A stretch of DNA of 64,000 nt from Sphingobacterium bovisgrunnientis (GCF_009829085.1 NZ_WUQY01000007.1:1-64000); one strand, 5' to 3'. Shown: positions 15,116 to 24,652, counted from the first letter of the stretch. The notes: generated from the sequence alone by a model not told the origin. A program made the numbers and translations.

Positions 15116-17299
15116 TTATTTACGTATGAATTTTAGTGTGTCGTCTGCTTTAATCTGATGGTACTCTTTGTTGGGTTGTTTTTTCCTATTTATTTCTACT
15201 TGTATCGAATTTGTTTTAATCCATAAAATGCCTTCTTGACTTGTAGCGCCCAGTATTTGTATTTGCTTTTGTTTATTCCCGTTCTGTATCAAGGGAAGCG
15301 AAGAAACGACATAGGTATCCTCATCTAGTTTAACAACGTGATGAATACAAAGGTTGAGAAAAAGTGCGGCTCCATATACTTCTTGTCCGACTTGCCCCAT
15401 TGCTTCCCATCCATCCCCCAGGTCTTCAATTGGAATATTAATAGTAGGATTTACATAGCCCGTCTTGGCTTTGTCCGCGAATATGTCTGTGGGAAGAAAT
15501 GGTGGGAAATAATAAGGAAGTCGGTGTAATGCGTACTGTATGTATTCGCTCATGAAAAATCGTAGGTATGGCGAAATGGATATTTTCTTTTGATGTATAA
15601 GGTGAACTATTCGGTTGAATATCGCTACTGTCTCGTGTTCTTCGAATGGTGCGGTATACAGTGTTTTTCGTAAAGGAAATAGTGCAAAAAAAGTTTCCCT
15701 TTCTTTGGCATTGCCATACTTCATATCCCAAATCGCACAATTGCGTATAATATTACCCAGAAATACTTCAGCTATTTCCAAATACTTTTTGTTGGATGTC
15801 ATGACATATAATTCCAATAAAGCTTCTGCGGTATAAGCTGCATTATTGGATTGGTATAATGAATCTAAATCTACAGATTTGAGTTGATTGGCTGCACGTT
15901 TGGCTTCGGTTAAATACACATCCTTGTTGTATAGTTTATAGCTCTTGAGCATGATCTGAATGTATAGCCCAGCGGTATCCACTTCTCCAAATACGTCGTG
16001 ATTTCCTTCGTCCTTTAATACTTCTAAGGTGTAGATGTTGAAGAAAATTGGCCAATCGTAATCAAAGGCTTTGGCTGCTCTTCGGATATACAATAGAGAC
16101 TTTTGAAATTGTTCTTCGAGTATATTATCCTTAAAACCTTGTTCAAATAAGAAAGCTAACTGTAGCAACGGATAGAGTAAGTACCAACTGTCCATGATAA
16201 AAGACCGTTTTTGCTCCTCATCAAAATCGAGTAAATAAGAATCGGCAGGTAGCCAACGGTGGATAACACCTAACTCTTCGTCGTAAAAGCGAGCTATATT
16301 TATTGTAAACTCTCGGATGATTTGCTCAGAGAGCGGAGTGCCGAATTGCTGATGGTATTCAAACAGTGGTCTTAACACAGCCATTTGCACCATACTTTCG
16401 GGCGGAGTCTCATAGCTATTAACATAAGCATTGAGATAGGCTGCATCTTGCACTTGTTTCCAACAGCCTTTATGTTCGGAAAGATCCTGCAGTGTTTTAG
16501 TCGCATTCTCTAGTATATCTACGACCTTCTTTTTAGGTTTCTGTAGACTAGGATAGATGTGATAGAGTAGACGAATATAAAGATTGGATGCGTGCCGTGC
16601 ATTTTGCGGTTTTTGATTAGAGTAACTTACAAAAGTTTGTTGGATGCAATAGCTTTCCCCTGGAGGTAATGGCAATTTCGCACGTGGGAATTTAAAACCA
16701 AGCTGAGGCCATTCTATCTTTACGGTGTCCAAATAAGATACTTGTGTGTATTCCGCTATTTGTTGGACTGCTCCTAGGTCTTGAAGATAGAGTAGACAAC
16801 CTGAAGTTTTCTTTCCGAAATCAACAAAGCAATGCCCACTTCGTCCTTCTATTTGTTCGATGTGTTGTGTAGGAGTTTTGGGTAAATCATAATCATTTGT
16901 TAATAATAATACTTCACGATCTTCTTGCTGATGAATATGTTGCTTTTTACAGTCAAGATAAGTGCTTGTATTTAGTATTATGGATTCTTCCTGAGATAGA
17001 TCGACGGATAATATTATATTAATAGTACCTACTACGACAGGAAACACTAATTCAACCTTTTTATCTGATTTAGAATTAAAATGTATTGATTTTATATCGT
17101 TAGGTAATGCGCCTTGATAAAGACGTTGGATTAGAATATGTTTGTTTGGGAGATGTACTTTTAAAAGCAATTCATTGTTGCAATACAAGAGTTGCAAGAA
17201 ATAGTCAGTATAAGGTTGGTTAAGTAATTCTACATAATTGCTGCTTTTTAAATCTTCACATAACTGTATTGTATTCAGCGTCATATAGTTTTTATCCAT
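15116..17299 (-). CDS. Large protein of unknown function with helical-barrel character, 727 aa
   Basis: I do not recognise a named family. The N-terminal ~230 residues look beta-rich. From about 260 to 640 the sequence is helical, with repeated aromatic, Trp and Glu/Asp-containing stretches (WLPADSYLLDFDEEQKRSFIMDSWYLLYPL, DWPIFFNIYTLEVLKDEG in parts), reminiscent of (alpha/alpha)6 toroid enzymes such as glycosidases or epimerases. A beta-rich tail follows, the architecture of several GH families. No signal peptide. Position between a GH15 enzyme and a glycosyltransferase unit supports a sugar-related role. Confidence 0.65.
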   Translation of the reverse strand: MDKNYMTLNTIQLCEDLKSSNYVELLNQPYTDYFLQLLYCNNELLLKVHLPNKHILIQRLYQGALPNDIKSIHFNSKSDKKVELVFPVVVGTINIILSVDLSQEESIILNTSTYLDCKKQHIHQQEDREVLLLTNDYDLPKTPTQHIEQIEGRSGHCFVDFGKKTSGCLLYLQDLGAVQQIAEYTQVSYLDTVKIEWPQLGFKFPRAKLPLPPGESYCIQQTFVSYSNQKPQNARHASNLYIRLLYHIYPSLQKPKKKVVDILENATKTLQDLSEHKGCWKQVQDAAYLNAYVNSYETPPESMVQMAVLRPLFEYHQQFGTPLSEQIIREFTINIARFYDEELGVIHRWLPADSYLLDFDEEQKRSFIMDSWYLLYPLLQLAFLFEQGFKDNILEEQFQKSLLYIRRAAKAFDYDWPIFFNIYTLEVLKDEGNHDVFGEVDTAGLYIQIMLKSYKLYNKDVYLTEAKRAANQLKSVDLDSLYQSNNAAYTAEALLELYVMTSNKKYLEIAEVFLGNIIRNCAIWDMKYGNAKERETFFALFPLRKTLYTAPFEEHETVAIFNRIVHLIHQKKISISPYLRFFMSEYIQYALHRLPYYFPPFLPTDIFADKAKTGYVNPTINIPIEDLGDGWEAMGQVGQEVYGAALFLNLCIHHVVKLDEDTYVVSSLPLIQNGNKQKQIQILGATSQEGILWIKTNSIQVEINRKKQPNKEYHQIKADDTLKFIRK

Positions 17300-17410
17300 A
17301 GGTAAATTTAGCTTGTTATCATATCTTCATTCCTTATAAGTATGAACAAGTTATACTATAGATAGTTTATGAATATGTTCGAGAATCGTTTAGGGTATTT
17401 ATAATAAATA

Positions 17411-17445
17411 CAAAAGCCTTAATATGCATTATAGCACATTAAGGC
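17411..17445 (-). terminator. Terminator after the GH15 gene
   Basis: GCCTTAAT at 17416-17423 pairs with ATTAAGGC at 17438-17445, followed on the minus strand by TTTTG. It separates the GH15/OtsAB transcript from the downstream 727-aa gene. Confidence 0.8.
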
Positions 17446-17473
17446 AGATTGTGTAAGTGAAATATTAAAAAGA

Positions 17474-19303
17474 TTAATTTTGTTCGGAGATAAAATTATT
17501 CATTTCGGCATTTTCGAAAAATGTAGGTTTATCCAATTTAATAGCGATGCGGTAAGCAGCATTCATTAGTCCTACATGACTGTAAGCTTGGGGGAAATTA
17601 CCCCATTGACTGCCGTCTTCTTCGTTGATGTCTTCACTGAATAACATCAAATGATTACCGAAGGACAACAATTGCTTAAAAACAGATTGTGCTTCTTCTA
17701 CGCGGCCAACACAAGCTAAAGCTTCCACATACCAAAAGGCGCAAACTAAAAAAGTAGACTTTGGTTTTCCAAAATCATCTTTATGCAGGTAGCGATAAAA
17801 TAGACCGTGATTACCTTTGAGTTCGTCTTCTAAGACGGCTAAATGCTTCTTCGCTTTATCCGAGTTAGGATCTAAATAACCCATCATAATCAACTGCAAA
17901 GTCGAAGCATCCAGATTAGAAGAGTCTGTTGAATTTGTATATACTCCACGCTCTTCATCATAACAAGCCTCAATATATGTCGCTGCTTTTTCTTGCAAAA
18001 CTAAAGCACGTTGTTCTATTTCTTTAAAGCCGTTTTGACGCGCTATTTTTAAAGCTGCGGTTGCGCCAGCCCATTGAAACAAATTCGAGTAACAATGTCT
18101 TTGTTGGAAGTTCCGAAATTCCCATATACCTGCATCGGTTTCATCTATTGTGTTTTCAATTTTGGTAAGAATAAAATTTGTCCATTCTTCTGCTACCAAT
18201 TTATTTTGGTATTTGAATCGTTGATCCGTAAAGAGCGGTAATAACGCAATCAGTGCTTGACCGTATACGTCATTCTGCACATGTTCGTAGGCCTGGTTAC
18301 CAATACGAATAGGGGTGTTTCCCAGATAACCCGCTAAATGATCTAAGTGAAATTCCTCTAACTTAGTTTTACCCAGAATGCCGTACAAAGGTTGTAATCG
18401 TCCTGTATCTGTCTGTGTGATGTTAGCAATGTAGGAAGCGTATTTTTCCATTTCTTCAAAATGACCAACATGACTCAGTGCTGTCAAAACATAAAAACTA
18501 TCACGTAACCAACAAAAGCGATAATCCCAATTACGTCCCGACCCCGGAAACTCAGGAAGGCTGGTAGTGCTGGCTGCAATAATAGCTCCTGTATCTTCAA
18601 ATTGATGTAGTTTCAGCGCCAGAGCAGAACGAACAACCTGCTTTTGATAGAAGGATGGGATAGAAGCATTCTTCACCCATTTCTGCCAATAAACAATAGT
18701 ACGACGTAAGAAGTCCTCGCAGGTACGCTCAATCGGTGCCTCAAAAGGACTCCCAAACGTCAAAATCATATGTATGGGGCGATCTAAGACATGAGGTATA
18801 TCATCAAAAAAATGATTGATAGGCATATCTGTCGCTAGACGTAGTTTTATATCTCCTTGTTCGAATTGGATGTGATTGCTTCCTCTGTTTACATGGAATG
18901 TTGTTTTTCCATATTGATAGACTGGTTCACAGCGCACACGAATACGGGGTCTTCCTTTTAATGGTTCCACCTTACGGATCAGTGTTAGTGGTTTAAAATA
19001 ACGCTCATACTGTTCGAAGCGTGGCGCAAAGTCCGTAATTCTGTAGGATCCTTCTTTAGTGGTAATTTCTGTACAGAGGATATTGGTATTTTCGATGTAA
19101 TATTGTTTGGATTCGTAATCCTCATCTACAGGTTTTATATCAAATTTTCCTCCTTTATCTTCGTCTAACAAACCTCCGAATACAAAGGAGTCTTGAAAAG
19201 TAGGCCAACACAACCAACTTATATTTGTGTCTTTGTTTACATGTGCAATAAATGCACAATTTCCAATTATTCCACTGTTATAAATGTGTTTTGTATCTAA
19301 CAT
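17474..19303 (-). CDS. Glycoside hydrolase family 15 protein (glucoamylase or trehalase-like), 609 aa
   Basis: GH15 enzymes release glucose from alpha-glucans or split trehalose by inversion in an (alpha/alpha)6 barrel. The N-terminal beta-sandwich begins with IYNSGIIGNCAFIAHV and WLCWPTFQDSFVFG. The barrel contains the signature GSGRNWDYRFCWLRDSFY (about 254-271), and the C-terminal part has EEDGSQWGNFPQAYSHVG (about 566-583). Lack of a signal peptide places it in the cytosol. It lies 24 bp behind the trehalose synthesis fusion, so a trehalose- or glycogen-degrading role, balancing OtsAB, is the best inference. Substrate specificity cannot be read from sequence. Confidence 0.92.
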   Translation of the reverse strand: MLDTKHIYNSGIIGNCAFIAHVNKDTNISWLCWPTFQDSFVFGGLLDEDKGGKFDIKPVDEDYESKQYYIENTNILCTEITTKEGSYRITDFAPRFEQYERYFKPLTLIRKVEPLKGRPRIRVRCEPVYQYGKTTFHVNRGSNHIQFEQGDIKLRLATDMPINHFFDDIPHVLDRPIHMILTFGSPFEAPIERTCEDFLRRTIVYWQKWVKNASIPSFYQKQVVRSALALKLHQFEDTGAIIAASTTSLPEFPGSGRNWDYRFCWLRDSFYVLTALSHVGHFEEMEKYASYIANITQTDTGRLQPLYGILGKTKLEEFHLDHLAGYLGNTPIRIGNQAYEHVQNDVYGQALIALLPLFTDQRFKYQNKLVAEEWTNFILTKIENTIDETDAGIWEFRNFQQRHCYSNLFQWAGATAALKIARQNGFKEIEQRALVLQEKAATYIEACYDEERGVYTNSTDSSNLDASTLQLIMMGYLDPNSDKAKKHLAVLEDELKGNHGLFYRYLHKDDFGKPKSTFLVCAFWYVEALACVGRVEEAQSVFKQLLSFGNHLMLFSEDINEEDGSQWGNFPQAYSHVGLMNAAYRIAIKLDKPTFFENAEMNNFISEQN

Positions 19304-19327
19304 GCTAATTTTTTAGGTGAAGAAATA

Positions 19328-21529
19328 TTAAACAGATTGATAAGTAGGTTGCGCGAACTTTTTAATGAGTTTTAATACTTCTTCTTGTGTTTCAATATAA
19401 TATCGAGCGGCAGACTTGCGACTACCAACCTTGACAGTGATGGAATCAGCAGGTAGCTCTAGGAACATATCCTCATCCGTAGCGTCATCGCCAATGGCGA
19501 ATATAAAGTCAGGTTTGAAATCATTAACGATTTCCATCGCTGCTCTACCTTTGTTGAGTTCACTATTTTTAACTTCAATTACTTTGTTACCCATTAACAA
19601 TTGCAGACCGTGATGTGGTAACAAATAGCGTAAATGATCTACAAGCTCCTGTGCCCTTAGGTTACCCAGTCCGCTTTGTACTTTACGGTAGTGCCAAGCT
19701 AACGAATAGTTCTTTTCTTCGACTACAGAGCCCGCCGTCATGTTTGTGAATTTGGTCATCACGTGTTTGATTGGGTATTTCCAACGTGTGGAAATGTGGG
19801 TTTTGGTATGCCAAACAAACTCGGGATAATTACTCCAAGCTCCATGTTCTGCTACTAAATAGTACTGTTTATCTGCGAACCAATCCGATAAAGTGTCATG
19901 TGGTCTACCACTGATGATCACAATTTGATTATGGGGATTGGACTGCAAATCTTCCAATACTTCGTATAAATCATTTGTCGGTGTAGCTTCGCTTGCATTA
20001 TTGTTGAAGCCAATCAATGTGCCGTCGTAATCTAAGAAGAATAGACACTTTTTACTTTCGCTATATTTTGACAAGAAATTCTGTAAAATCTCAGGGTTAA
20101 TTCTTCTCGCACGTTCTTCCTGTTGAATAGATTTAATTTCTTTTAATCTTTTGAAGAATAAGCGAACCCAGTGTCTAATATTGAATTTCTTTACAATTTC
20201 TAGACTGTCATCCAAACGCTTCCGTTGTTCCTCTTCGGGCATATTTATCGCTGTACGAAGGGCTTCACAAATTTGTTGTGTTGAGTGCGGGTTAACTAGA
20301 ATGGGGCCGATAAGCTCTTTGCTTGCGCCAGCCATTTCACTCAATATTAAGACCCCATTGTTGACTTCCTTGCTGGCAATAAACTCCTTACATACTAAGT
20401 TCATGCCATCGCGAAGCGAAGTCACCAAACAAATATCCGATGCAACATACAGCGCGGACAACTCTTTAAAATCGTAAGAATTATAAAAATAGCTGATAGG
20501 TGTCCATTCGTTATTGCCGTAAACAGCATTAATTTGCCCCACCATGCGGTTAATTTCATCATGAAGCTCTTTGTACTTTGGTACGGTATCGCGTGACGGC
20601 ACTACCAGCATATACAAGATTACTTCATTCTGAAATTCGGGATATGTCTTGAGCAGCGCTTCAAATGCACGTAAGCGCTCAATAATTCCTTTGCTATAGT
20701 CCAAGCGGTCAATGCTTAGAATAAATTTTCTATTATTGTAATATGTACGTATTTCTTGAGCTCGTTCTTGAATCTCTGGCGATTGCGCCATATTGTTGAA
20801 TTTATCGTAGTCAATCCCCATCGGAAATACTTCGACGTACACACTTCTTCCGCCACTACGTAAACAATTGTTTTGAATGGGTATTCCCAAGATATGTGTA
20901 CAAGCATTCAAGAAATGCTGTGTATCATTGTACGTGTGGAATGCGATTAGATCTGCACCCAATAAGCCTTTCAAGAGTTCATCACGCCAAGGAATTCCAC
21001 GGAATAACTCATCTGGTGGAAAAGGGATATGTTGAAAATAGCCAATAGAAATACGACTATTATATGCTCTTATCAATTTAGGCAAAAGCATTAATTGATA
21101 ATCGTGTACCCACACCTCATCCAGATCTGCTATATCTTGTTCCATTACGATAGTAGCAAATTTTTTATTCACAGACTCGTAGGTGTTCCAATACCATTCA
21201 TCGTACACTGCGTAGGAGGGATGGTAATGAAATATTGGCCAAAGGACTTCATTGGAGAAGCCTTCATAGTAGCCTTCTAACTCGCATTCTGTTAAGAAAA
21301 CAGGAATTAAGTTGAGGGATTTTAATTTTTCGGTAACATCAATTTTCTCAAGTTCGTTTTCAGGTACAAAACCCGGCCAGCCTATCCATATATTTCCATC
21401 TTCTTTGTAAATAGAGCCGAGACCTGTAGCCAGACCACCCTCACTTGGAATAACAAGAAGCTCCCCATTGCTTCTTTCAATTCGTACGGGTAATCTGTTT
21501 GAAACGATTATAGTTCTTTTTTTGTGCAT
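19328..21529 (-). CDS. Bifunctional trehalose-6-phosphate synthase/phosphatase, 733 aa
   Basis: Residues about 1-465 form a GT20 trehalose-6-P synthase, with VSNRLPVRIE at the N-terminus, the glucose-6-P loop region GGLATGL, and DRLDYSKGI plus SLRDGMNLVCKEF for donor binding. Residues about 490-725 form a HAD-type trehalose-6-phosphatase, with FFLDYDGTLIGF (nucleophile DxDxT), SGRP, and GDDATDEDMF near the end. Together they make trehalose from UDP- or ADP-glucose and glucose-6-P. The fusion is common in Bacteroidota. It is first in a unit with the GH15 gene. Trehalose supports osmotic, desiccation and oxidative stress tolerance. Confidence 0.95.
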   Translation of the reverse strand: MHKKRTIIVSNRLPVRIERSNGELLVIPSEGGLATGLGSIYKEDGNIWIGWPGFVPENELEKIDVTEKLKSLNLIPVFLTECELEGYYEGFSNEVLWPIFHYHPSYAVYDEWYWNTYESVNKKFATIVMEQDIADLDEVWVHDYQLMLLPKLIRAYNSRISIGYFQHIPFPPDELFRGIPWRDELLKGLLGADLIAFHTYNDTQHFLNACTHILGIPIQNNCLRSGGRSVYVEVFPMGIDYDKFNNMAQSPEIQERAQEIRTYYNNRKFILSIDRLDYSKGIIERLRAFEALLKTYPEFQNEVILYMLVVPSRDTVPKYKELHDEINRMVGQINAVYGNNEWTPISYFYNSYDFKELSALYVASDICLVTSLRDGMNLVCKEFIASKEVNNGVLILSEMAGASKELIGPILVNPHSTQQICEALRTAINMPEEEQRKRLDDSLEIVKKFNIRHWVRLFFKRLKEIKSIQQEERARRINPEILQNFLSKYSESKKCLFFLDYDGTLIGFNNNASEATPTNDLYEVLEDLQSNPHNQIVIISGRPHDTLSDWFADKQYYLVAEHGAWSNYPEFVWHTKTHISTRWKYPIKHVMTKFTNMTAGSVVEEKNYSLAWHYRKVQSGLGNLRAQELVDHLRYLLPHHGLQLLMGNKVIEVKNSELNKGRAAMEIVNDFKPDFIFAIGDDATDEDMFLELPADSITVKVGSRKSAARYYIETQEEVLKLIKKFAQPTYQSV

Positions 21530-21654
21530 AGTAAATTTGAAAACAGTATAAATGAAATGTATAGGTAGCGAATATATACCGTCTATATAACTAACAGTTT
21601 ATAACGCTTGTAGTTTTAATTAATTTGAATCCGTGCTTTCAGTATATGTCATGA

Positions 21655-23175
21655 TTACTGTGTTTTTTCGTTAACACGCTCTAAGCCAGTAGTTGTAGGG
21701 CCAGTCAATATTTTTCCATTAATATTGAATCTAGAACCGTGGCAAGGACAGTCCCAAGATAATTCCGCATTATTCCAGCGGACTTCGCACTGTGCATGCG
21801 GACATGTGCTCTTCAAGATGTGTAGTTCACCGTCTTTTTCTGCAAACACGGCATAAGAATTACCTTCGTATTTAACTACTTTAGCTTCTCCTTCTTTTAT
21901 TTCTGCTAAGGAGTGTATTCGTTCCATACTTACTTTATCACCAATAAAGTCTTTGACTACTGTTGCATTTTCTTTTACAAAAGAGGTGAAGCCTGCTGTA
22001 GGTTTGAATCGCTTAGGATTGAATAATTTTGCATATGAATTTTCGCCTCCGATAATCAAATCTGTTATAATAGCTGATGCTAATGTTCCGAATGTCATAC
22101 CATTTCCACGAAATCCTGTTGCTACAAACATTCTACCATCACTAGAGGGTAATACCCCAATCGATGGAAGGCCATCTGCAGGTTCGAAGTATTGACTTGA
22201 CCAAGCATATTCTACCGTATCCACCTCAAAATGTGTTCTGCAATAGTTTTCTAATTTCGCAAAGCAAGAACCAGTATCGTCAGAATGTCCAGTTTTGTGG
22301 TCTTCACCGCCTGCAATAATTAATTGTTTGCCATCAATTTCGTGTGTGCGGTAATAATGGTATGGATCGTGCAAATCATAACCAAGCGTGGTAGGGTAGT
22401 TGTCATTCTTTAAAGTAAATGCAATTGCATAACTCCGGTACGGCGCTGTCGTAAAATGCAAAATGCTAATTCCTGGTGGTGTATGTGTTGCGTATATACC
22501 GTGCTTCGCTTGAATTTCGCCTAGGGAGGTTTTGAAGGTAACACCTTCGCTATCTTCTTCGTGAGATTCTACTAAGCAATTTTCTACAATCATTCCACCT
22601 GCTTTAATATAGGCTTCCGCTAAGGCTTTCACATATTTTATGGGATGGAATTGTGCTTGTTTGGGAATATGTACGGCTTTTTTGAAAGGTATTGGATAGT
22701 CGATTTCATCAATATATGTCATTTCGTAACCGACTTGTTTCGCACCATCCACGATATCATCTAATTGTTGGACTTGATCATCATCAATAGCAAAAAGCTG
22801 TGCATTCTTATACTCAAAATCACAATCAATTTCGTGACGTGCTACATTGGCTTGAAATATATGGATGGCTTCTTTACCCGCTTGCACTAGAAGTTTGGAG
22901 TTCTCTAATCCAAACTTACTAATAGTTTCTTTGAAAGTAGTGTCGAAAAAATCATTCAAATGAGCTGTAGTACCGCCAGTCGTTCCAAACCCAATATTAT
23001 TAGCTTCCAGAAGAATACATCTTAAGCCAGAAAGCTGTAGGCGATAAGCAGTAGAAACTCCTGTAATTCCACCACCAATAATAGCCACATCAAACATTTG
23101 ATCATGTGTGGGCAAATTTTCGAGCCTCTTAGTCTCTGCTTGCCACATGCTTTTGCGAGCTCCGTCTCTGAACAT
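21655..23175 (-). CDS. FAD-dependent oxidoreductase with C-terminal Rieske domain, 506 aa
   Basis: A DadA-like FAD oxidoreductase (GGGITGVSTAYRLQ, near 33-46, GxGxxG dinucleotide motif) runs to about residue 400. A Rieske [2Fe-2S] domain follows, with ligand sets CPHAQC and CPCHGSRF near 464 and 482. Such fusions occur in many stress regulons of Bacteroidota and Proteobacteria, but the substrate is not established. It is cytosolic and monocistronic, transcribed in the same direction as the trehalose block. Confidence 0.92.
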   Translation of the reverse strand: MFRDGARKSMWQAETKRLENLPTHDQMFDVAIIGGGITGVSTAYRLQLSGLRCILLEANNIGFGTTGGTTAHLNDFFDTTFKETISKFGLENSKLLVQAGKEAIHIFQANVARHEIDCDFEYKNAQLFAIDDDQVQQLDDIVDGAKQVGYEMTYIDEIDYPIPFKKAVHIPKQAQFHPIKYVKALAEAYIKAGGMIVENCLVESHEEDSEGVTFKTSLGEIQAKHGIYATHTPPGISILHFTTAPYRSYAIAFTLKNDNYPTTLGYDLHDPYHYYRTHEIDGKQLIIAGGEDHKTGHSDDTGSCFAKLENYCRTHFEVDTVEYAWSSQYFEPADGLPSIGVLPSSDGRMFVATGFRGNGMTFGTLASAIITDLIIGGENSYAKLFNPKRFKPTAGFTSFVKENATVVKDFIGDKVSMERIHSLAEIKEGEAKVVKYEGNSYAVFAEKDGELHILKSTCPHAQCEVRWNNAELSWDCPCHGSRFNINGKILTGPTTTGLERVNEKTQ

Positions 23176-23321
23176 ATCCTATATATTATTGTTATACAAT
23201 TACGATGATTTGTACCCAACGAACAGTTATTCTTAAGAATCGTTGGGCAATTTTTAGGAATGCAGATGGGAAAAGGAAAATCATACAGATTTTAGTGAAT
23301 TATTAAAATGAATGAATTGAT

Positions 23322-23777
23322 ATGGAAAAGTTTGAGAAAAGGTTGGCAACCTATAAAGAAAAATATGGCGAGGAAAAGCGTCAGAGTAAATTTAGTTATA
23401 ACCAAAGTGCTGAACAGATAATTTATCGAAATGAAGCCTTACGTACTGGTCAACGTGATATGTATGCGGAATATTTAGGTGCACACCATGATCTGGATGA
23501 GTCGAATGAATTAAAGGCGTTTGATAGTATTGCACCCCGAGTAATGAAACTAGATAGACCTTCTTTTTTGGCTTGGGCTACAGATAAGGGAATTGAATTA
23601 GTCGAAAGTGATATTTATATTTTTGATGAAGATGCTATCCTAAAAGGTATACGTCTGGATGATACTGAATTGGAGGATTATGATGTAGAAGCCAGCTGGG
23701 ACGATCTTGTACATAATTTGCACAAGCCCGAAGATCTTGCAAAGGAGCGAGCTTACTTTTGGGTGTTGGATGAATAA
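23322..23777 (+). CDS. Acidic protein of unknown function, 151 aa
   Basis: A soluble protein with a basic N-terminus (RLATYKEKYGEEKRQSKF) and an acidic C-terminus rich in Asp/Glu (DDTELEDYDVEASWDDL). No signal peptide, no recognised domain. Its stop codon overlaps the start of the next ORF by 8 bp, a typical coupled arrangement, and the following two ORFs are broken. Possibly the only intact member of a small accessory gene set beside tRNA genes. Confidence 0.65.
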   Translation: MEKFEKRLATYKEKYGEEKRQSKFSYNQSAEQIIYRNEALRTGQRDMYAEYLGAHHDLDESNELKAFDSIAPRVMKLDRPSFLAWATDKGIELVESDIYIFDEDAILKGIRLDDTELEDYDVEASWDDLVHNLHKPEDLAKERAYFWVLDE

Positions 23778-24001
23778 TTCTTATTTAAATTTATGGATTG
23801 ATTTCAATAAGTTAAACTATGTGTGGCTTCTGCTATATTTATTTTCTGAGAATCAATGGCAGTCCATTGATATAGGCTTAGTAAAAAATAAAATATCCAA
23901 GTTATGTCGAACCGATTGGGTACTATAGCGAAAAAGATTTTGTGTTTTGGATAGAATTGTGTTTGGAATATAATAAAGTACTTATGCAATCTAAGAAATA
24001 G
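23770..24001 (+). pseudogene. Frameshifted small ORF, ~76 codons if restored
   Basis: ATG 23770 overlaps the previous stop codon. The frame runs to a TAG at 23926-23928 after 52 codons. Removing one T near 23902-23904 would join it to an open frame continuing with YSEKDFVFWIELCLEYNK and ending at 24001. The combined product reads as a coherent aromatic- and Leu-rich protein, which suggests a single-base frameshift rather than a real 52-aa protein. A sequencing error would look the same. No family recognised. Confidence 0.5.
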
Positions 24002-24004
24002 TAG

Positions 24005-24391
24005 ATGAATAAATCTGAATTTGAACTTGTTCTAAGAGAATTTATGCTGATTGTTTATCCCTCAAATGAAGAAGTTTCGTGTATTAATTTTAGAATCACA
24101 TTTGTGATATGAAATATGGGGCAGAGGATTAAGTTTGGAGGGCATTATTTTGCTGGGGATAATTATATTCCAATAAATCTAATTAAGATTGAAAAATTGA
24201 AATGTCGTCAGTTTTGTGAAAGTATAGAATTGTTTCGCAGTCATAATTTGGTATCTGCCAAATGGAATACAATAGATTTAACACTGGACCAAGATAATTT
24301 AATAAGCTATAGTTTTAGGTGGGAGGAAGAAGAAAATCGTGAGAATTTAAAACAAAAAAAGCCCGACAATATTGTCGAGCTTTGTACCTAG
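24005..24391 (+). pseudogene. ORF interrupted by an in-frame TGA, ~127 codons if restored
   Basis: ATG 24005 starts 4 bp after the preceding frame ends. The frame meets TGA at 24110-24112 and continues open from ATG 24116 to 24391, running into the tRNA terminator. The composite (MNKSEFELVLREF at the start, SAKWNTIDLTLDQDNLISYSFRWEEEEN in the second half) looks like one alpha/beta protein. Its Trp- and acid-rich strand pattern resembles small immunity proteins of polymorphic toxin systems, but I cannot place it in a named family. Alternatively, the 91-aa second part alone could be translated. Confidence 0.5.
24354..24380 (-). terminator. Terminator of tRNA cassette 1
   Basis: Palindromic stem (CGACAAT/ATTGTCG extended by GC pairs) at 24361-24380, followed on the minus strand by seven T. 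It overlaps the end of the broken ORF. Confidence 0.9.
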
Positions 24392-24469
24392 GGCGGGAAT
24401 CGAACCCGCACTCCTTTAACAGGAACAGGATTTTAAGTCCTGCGTGTCTACCAGTTCCACCACCTAGGC
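24385..24469 (-). tRNA. tRNA-Leu (TAA anticodon)
   Basis: An 85-nt cloverleaf with a long variable arm. The acceptor GCCTAGG pairs with CCTAGGT (G-T at the end), the anticodon loop CTTAAAA reads UAA, and the T-arm is GCGGGTTCGATTCCCGC. CCA is not encoded. It is cotranscribed with tRNA-Gly, which lies upstream on the minus strand. Confidence 0.96.
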
Positions 24470-24474
24470 AACTC

Positions 24475-24550
24475 TGGAGCGAAAAACGAGATTCGAACTC
24501 GCGACCCCAACCTTGGCAAGGTTGTGCTCTACCAGCTGAGCTATTTTCGC
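24475..24550 (-). tRNA. tRNA-Gly (GCC anticodon)
   Basis: Cloverleaf with the anticodon loop CTTGCCAAG, acceptor GCGAAAA pairing with TTTTCGC, discriminator T, and an encoded CCA at 24475-24477. First gene of the cassette transcript, with a ~50-nt leader from the promoter at 24607-24638. Confidence 0.96.
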
Positions 24551-24606
24551 TTTTTTAAGTCTTTCAATTTTGTTTCGAACATCGCGTCCGTCCCGATTTG
24601 ATGATG

Positions 24607-24638
24607 CAAATATAGAGCTATAATCCATTTCTGCAAAA
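24607..24638 (-). promoter_or_regulatory. Bacteroidota-type promoter of tRNA cassette 1
   Basis: On the minus strand, TTTTG (24638-24634) is followed by 19 nt and TATATTTG (24614-24607). This is an exact match to the -33 TTTG / -7 TAnnTTTG promoter of the primary sigma factor. The same arrangement is kept in copy 2. Confidence 0.88.
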
Positions 24639-24652
24639 TGTTTTTTAAAATA

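Noticed and set aside
23707-23928. 73-codon ORF overlapping the 151-aa gene
   Set aside because: Its first 21 codons lie inside the 151-aa gene; the coherent part starts at ATG 23770 and is described as a frameshifted ORF.
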